NCBI GenBank assembly: GCA_039800325.1
Contig: JBDLQY010000166.1
Location: forward strand, 1-7,435
Direction of reading: 5' to 3'
DNA: 7,435 nt
DNA from: SYIM01 sp039800325
Lineage (GTDB): Bacteria > Pseudomonadota > Gammaproteobacteria > Burkholderiales > Burkholderiaceae_E
The notes below the pieces were generated by a model. That model was not told the DNA's origin, ran no database searches, and saw only the letters and a list, made by a program, of their open reading frames with translations. Position numbers and translations under genes: made by a program. How positions within the stretch are numbered: the first letter of the stretch is position 1; the number at the start of each line of letters is the position of its first letter. Below are positions 4,254 through 7,435 of the stretch, one piece after another.

Positions 4254-6236
4254 TTAGTTGGTCTGCTTGAGCTGCTCCAGAATGGCGGGATTTTCAAGCG
4301 TCGAGGTGTCCTGCTTGATGTCCTCACCCTTGGCGATAGACCGCAACAGGCGTCGCATGATCTTGCCAGACCGTGTCTTGGGCAGGTTGTCTCCGAACCG
4401 AATATCCTTGGGTTTCGCGATCGGACCAATCTCTTTACCGACCCAGGCGCGCAATTCATCGGCAAGCTTTTTAGCCTCAGCCCCAGACGGACGAGCCTGC
4501 TTGAGTACGACGAAAGCGACGATCGCCTCGCCGGTAAGATCGTCTGGGCGTCCCACGACCGCAGCCTCGGCCACCAGCGGGTTCGCAACCAGGGCGGACT
4601 CAATCTCCATCGTGCCCATGCGATGGCCCGATACGTTCAGTACGTCGTCAATTCGCCCGGTGATGGTGAAGTAGCCAGTCTCGCGATGACGCACGGCACC
4701 GTCACCCGCGAGGTAGCAGCCCTTGAGCTCGTCAGGGAAGTAACTTTTCTTGAAGCGCTCGGGATCGCCCCAGATGGTGCGAATCATCGAGGGCCAGGGC
4801 TTCTTGATGACCAAAAGGCCACCCGTTCCATCGGGAATATCGTGAGCCGTTTCATCAACAATGGCCGCCGCGATGCCCGGCAGTGGCAGGGTGCACGATC
4901 CGGGCACCAGTGGGGTTGCGCCCGGCAGAGGCGTGATCATGTGGCCACCGGTCTCGGTCTGCCAGAACGTATCGACAATGGGGCAGCGCTCACTGCCCAC
5001 ATTGCGGTAGTACCACATCCAGGCCTCAGGATTGATGGGCTCACCGACCGAACCCAACAGCCGCAGCGACGATAGATCATAGCGGCGTGGATGCGTGTTC
5101 TGATCGCCCTCACATGCCTTAATGAGCGAGCGAATGGCCGTCGGCGCCGTGTAGAAAATAGTGGCCTTGTGTCGGGCAATCATGTCCCAGAACCGACCCG
5201 CATTGGGGAACGTGGGTACGCCCTCGAACACGATCTCAGTCGCCCCGCAGGCGAGCGGGCCATAAACGATGTAGGTATGCCCGGTAACCCAACCGATATC
5301 CGCAGTACACCAGAAGATGTCTTCGGGCTTAATATCGAACGTCCACTTCATGGTGAGCAGCGCATGCAGAATGTATCCGCCTGACGAATGCTGCACACCC
5401 TTGGGCTTACCGGTAGAGCCCGAGGTATACAAAATAAATAGCGGATGCTCAGCCCCAACCCACTCGGGCTCGCACGTATCAGCCTGACCAGCCACCACAG
5501 AGGACCAGGTAAGGTCGCGGCCAGCCTGCATACTGACCGGCGCGCCGGTACGCTGATAAACCACGACCTTGCGGACCGACTCGCAGCCGCCCAGCGTGAA
5601 AGCTTCGTCAACAGCTGGCTTTAGCGGTATCCGCTTACCCCCTCGAACCTGCTCGTCGGCACAGATAACCCAACTGGCCCCGGCATCCTGAATGCGCTCT
5701 TGCAGACTTTTCGCAGAAAACCCACCGAAGACGACCGAATGTATGACGCCCAGCCGAGCGCAGGCCTGCATTGCAACAATGCCCTCAACCGACATCGGCA
5801 TGTAAATGATTGCGCGGTCGCCTTTGCGTGCCCCGAGCGCCTTCAAGCCGTTGGCGAAACGACAGACCTGGTGGTACAGATCCCGGTAGGTAACCTGCGT
5901 GACCGAACCATCGTCAGCCTCAAATAGGATCGCCGCTTTATTTTCGACGGGCGTGCCCAGGTGCCGGTCAAGACAGTTATAGGAAACATTCAGCTCGCCG
6001 TCCTCAAACCACTTAAAAAAGGGCGCCTGACTGGCGTCCAGCGAGCGGCTGAAGGGCTTTTTCCAGAGGACATGCTCGCGAGCCAGGCGAGCCCAAAAGC
6101 CCGCATGATCGGCTTCAGCCTGCTCACACAGAGCGCGATATTGATCCATACCAGAGATTGCAGCGCGGCGCGCAAAAGACTCCGGTGGCGGGAAAATGCG
6201 GTTTTCCTGAAGGACCGACTCAATATGTACGGACAC
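4254..6236 (-). CDS. acs: Acetyl-CoA synthetase (acetate:CoA ligase, AMP-forming)
   Basis: This 660-residue cytosolic enzyme converts acetate, ATP and CoA to acetyl-CoA, AMP and PPi. It contains the ANL-superfamily phosphate loop YTSGSTGKPKG (270-280), WQTETG (425-430), the hinge/CoA region GRIDDVLNVSGHR (527-539) and the C-terminal motif PKTRSGKIMRR (619-629), whose K625 matches the lysine acetylated by Pat-type enzymes in Salmonella Acs (K609). The length matches the family (about 650). The start is taken as GTG at 6236, with GGGAG 8 nt upstream and product VSVHIESVLQ; a TTG at 6296 would add 20 residues without family support. It is the first gene of the minus-strand cluster and divergent from yqhA. 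Propionyl-CoA synthetase is less likely given the close Acs-type motifs. Confidence 0.96.
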   Translation of the reverse strand: MSVHIESVLQENRIFPPPESFARRAAISGMDQYRALCEQAEADHAGFWARLAREHVLWKKPFSRSLDASQAPFFKWFEDGELNVSYNCLDRHLGTPVENKAAILFEADDGSVTQVTYRDLYHQVCRFANGLKALGARKGDRAIIYMPMSVEGIVAMQACARLGVIHSVVFGGFSAKSLQERIQDAGASWVICADEQVRGGKRIPLKPAVDEAFTLGGCESVRKVVVYQRTGAPVSMQAGRDLTWSSVVAGQADTCEPEWVGAEHPLFILYTSGSTGKPKGVQHSSGGYILHALLTMKWTFDIKPEDIFWCTADIGWVTGHTYIVYGPLACGATEIVFEGVPTFPNAGRFWDMIARHKATIFYTAPTAIRSLIKACEGDQNTHPRRYDLSSLRLLGSVGEPINPEAWMWYYRNVGSERCPIVDTFWQTETGGHMITPLPGATPLVPGSCTLPLPGIAAAIVDETAHDIPDGTGGLLVIKKPWPSMIRTIWGDPERFKKSYFPDELKGCYLAGDGAVRHRETGYFTITGRIDDVLNVSGHRMGTMEIESALVANPLVAEAAVVGRPDDLTGEAIVAFVVLKQARPSGAEAKKLADELRAWVGKEIGPIAKPKDIRFGDNLPKTRSGKIMRRLLRSIAKGEDIKQDTSTLENPAILEQLKQTN

Positions 6237-6244
6237 GGTCTCGT

Positions 6245-6249
6245 CTCCC
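6245..6249 (-). promoter_or_regulatory. Shine-Dalgarno site supporting the acs GTG start
   Basis: GGGAG on the minus strand lies 8 nt before the GTG at 6236. It favours this start over the upstream in-frame TTG at 6296. Confidence 0.6.
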
Positions 6250-6310
6250 GGACTTTTTGTTATCGGTCGAGAAATTAAGCGCCGCCCCTTACTCAATCCT
6301 TACAAAACAA

Positions 6311-6345
6311 GGCTTTTCCTGAATTAAGATAAAGGGTTTTCCTGA
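6311..6345. repeat. Direct repeat in the acs/yqhA promoter region
   Basis: GGCTTTTCCTGA (6311-6322) and GGGTTTTCCTGA (6334-6345) differ at one base and start 23 bp apart, about two helical turns, which would suit a dimeric regulator. A third partial copy, GGTTTTCCTGA, lies at 6200-6210 inside the first codons of acs. No regulator is identified. Confidence 0.5.
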
Positions 6346-6355
6346 TAACAGACAA
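6326..6355 (-). promoter_or_regulatory. Possible sigma-70 promoter of acs
   Basis: On the minus strand TTGTCT (6350-6355) and TATCTT (6326-6331) each match the -35 and -10 consensus in 4 of 6 positions, with an 18-bp spacer. Transcription would begin near 6319 with a leader of about 80 nt. The direct repeats overlap this promoter, which fits a regulatory role. A divergent -10-like TAAGAT (6325-6330, plus strand) overlaps it and may serve yqhA. Confidence 0.25.
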
Positions 6356-6360
6356 CCTCC

Positions 6361-6927
6361 ATGAACCCTGAAAAACCTGGTTTTTTTGCCCGACTGATCT
6401 TTGCGAGTCGCTGGCTTCAGCTGCCGCTTTACCTCGGGCTAATCGTCACGCAGGTGGTCTATGTGGTGCTTTTCGTCGAAGAGCTGATTCATCTTATCGA
6501 GCTTCTATGGAACCCGCAGGCACTTGATCTGTCGATTGAGCGTCTCGGACTTACCGAGCGTAACAAAGAAACGGTGATCATGATCATCGTGCTGTCGCTG
6601 ATCGACGTGGTGATGATCTCAAACCTGCTGATTATGGTGATCGTCGGCGGCTACGAAACCTTTGTCTCCCGCATGCGACTTGAAAGCCACCCTGATCAAC
6701 CTGAATGGCTATCGCATGTCAATGCCAATGTGCTCAAGGTCAAGCTGGCCACGGCTATCATCGGCATTTCGTCAATCCACCTGCTCAAGACCTTTATCGC
6801 TGCTGGCACCCTGCCCGAGAAGACCATGCTGTGGCAGACCATCATTCACGGCGTGTTTCTCATTTCGGCTGTCGCGATTGCCTACATTGACCGCCTGATG
6901 CAACCCCCGAAGAGCAACGGCCACTGA
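6361..6927 (+). CDS. yqhA: YqhA-like UPF0114 family inner-membrane protein
   Basis: This 188-residue membrane protein has about four hydrophobic segments (roughly 20-42, 70-96, 128-148 and 158-177). The stretches RWLQLPLYLGL, IDVVMISNLLIMVIVGGYETFVS and VKLATAIIGISSIHLLK are typical of the UPF0114/TIGR00645 family that includes E. coli YqhA (164 residues). Its biochemical function is not established. The ATG at 6361 must be the start, because an in-frame TAA lies at 6346-6348 with no other start codon between. No Shine-Dalgarno-like sequence precedes it, so translation may be weak, or leaderless if transcription begins nearby. It is divergent from acs, and the fumarase gene starts 17 bp downstream, so the pair is probably one operon. 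Confidence 0.92.
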   Translation: MNPEKPGFFARLIFASRWLQLPLYLGLIVTQVVYVVLFVEELIHLIELLWNPQALDLSIERLGLTERNKETVIMIIVLSLIDVVMISNLLIMVIVGGYETFVSRMRLESHPDQPEWLSHVNANVLKVKLATAIIGISSIHLLKTFIAAGTLPEKTMLWQTIIHGVFLISAVAIAYIDRLMQPPKSNGH

Positions 6928-6944
6928 TTTCAAAGGGTGCCCAC

Positions 6945-7435
6945 ATGACAACCACCATCCACTACGACGATCTTGTTCGATCAGTCGCGGCCGCGCTGCA
7001 GTTCATCAGCTACTACCATCCGGCCGACTACATCCGTCACCTCGCCCGCGCCTATGAACGCGAGCAGTCGCCGGCCGCACGCGACGCGATCGAGCAAATC
7101 CTCACCAATTCGCGCATGTGCGCCGAGGGGCACCGGCCGATCTGCCAGGACACTGGCATCGTCAATGTGTTTCTCAAAGTCGGCATGGATGTGCGCTGGC
7201 AGGGCTTTCCGGGGTCCTTACTCGACGCAGTGAATGACGGCGTTCGTAGCGGCTACCTAGACCCTGACAACACCCTACGCGCCTCTATCGTCGCCGACCC
7301 GCACTTTGAGCGTAAAAACACCCGTGACAACACGCCCGCTGTCGTGCACACCGAGCTTGTTCCTGGCAACACGGTCGAAGTCACGGTGGCTGCCAAGGGC
7401 GGAGGCTCCGAGAACAAGTCAAAGTTCGTCATGTT
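6945..7435 (+). CDS. fumA: Fumarate hydratase, class I ([4Fe-4S]), N-terminal part
   Basis: This is the TCA-cycle enzyme for the reversible hydration of fumarate to L-malate, cytosolic and oxygen-sensitive through its iron-sulfur cluster. The 163 visible residues include the strongly conserved NSRMCAEGHRPICQDTG segment (55-71), in which C67 is the expected first cluster ligand, and KGGGSENKSK (151-160). The single-chain class I enzyme is about 500 residues, so roughly the first third is present; the frame is open to the window edge. AAGGG about 8 nt before the ATG at 6945 supports the start. It lies 17 bp behind yqhA on the same strand and is probably co-transcribed. The class I-type tartrate dehydratase alpha subunit is an alternative family member, but the sequence reads as fumarase. 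Confidence 0.93.
   Translation, partial: MTTTIHYDDLVRSVAAALQFISYYHPADYIRHLARAYEREQSPAARDAIEQILTNSRMCAEGHRPICQDTGIVNVFLKVGMDVRWQGFPGSLLDAVNDGVRSGYLDPDNTLRASIVADPHFERKNTRDNTPAVVHTELVPGNTVEVTVAAKGGGSENKSKFVM

Noticed and set aside
6237..6296. TTG start giving a 680-residue Acs
   Set aside because: The extra 20 residues lie in the promoter/leader region and do not resemble Acs. The GTG at 6236 has a GGGAG site and gives the usual length.
6973..7233. 86-residue open frame within the fumarase region
   Set aside because: It is a shadow in another frame of the fumarase gene, which stays open to the window edge and has clear family motifs.

Overview
The window looks like chromosomal DNA of a betaproteobacterium, most likely Burkholderiales and perhaps Alcaligenaceae. 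The assignment is from recognition only: the fumarase, YqhA, acetyl-CoA synthetase and symporter proteins read like their Bordetella/Achromobacter-type counterparts, and the coding regions are moderately GC-rich. No insertion sequence, integrase, CRISPR array or phage gene is visible. This is core metabolic DNA, not an accessory island, and no clearly new system is present.

Layout from left to right. (1) The left edge cuts a short-chain dehydrogenase/reductase gene on the minus strand (N-terminal 157 residues present). (2) Positions 473-663 form a gap packed with four perfect inverted repeats, one of them the terminator of the tRNA that follows. (3) A minus-strand tRNA-Ser(GGA) with encoded CCA. 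(4) A strong terminator at 773-808 closes a five-gene minus-strand cluster, which reads in transcription order: acs (acetyl-CoA synthetase, GTG start), a 96-residue membrane protein (TTG start), a tetratricopeptide-repeat protein, a DUF4212 small symporter subunit, and a large sodium:solute symporter of the VC_2705 type. (5) A 124-bp divergent promoter region with a 12-bp direct repeat. (6) On the plus strand, a YqhA-like (UPF0114) membrane protein followed 17 bp later by a class I iron-sulfur fumarase that runs off the right edge.

The genes fit together as a carboxylate-use module. The two-subunit symporter probably imports acetate or a related monocarboxylate, Acs activates it to acetyl-CoA, and the divergent fumarase belongs to the TCA cycle that oxidises it. 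The roles of the membrane protein and the TPR protein between acs and the symporter are unknown. Their position suggests a link to the symporter or to membrane organisation, but that is inference.

The points most worth checking are: the 16-bp inverted copy of the tRNA-Ser 3' end just beyond its terminator; the EF-hand-like loop and charged helical insertion inside the symporter; the repeated TTTTCCTGA motif around the acs promoter; and the two uncharacterised genes embedded in the acetate cluster.
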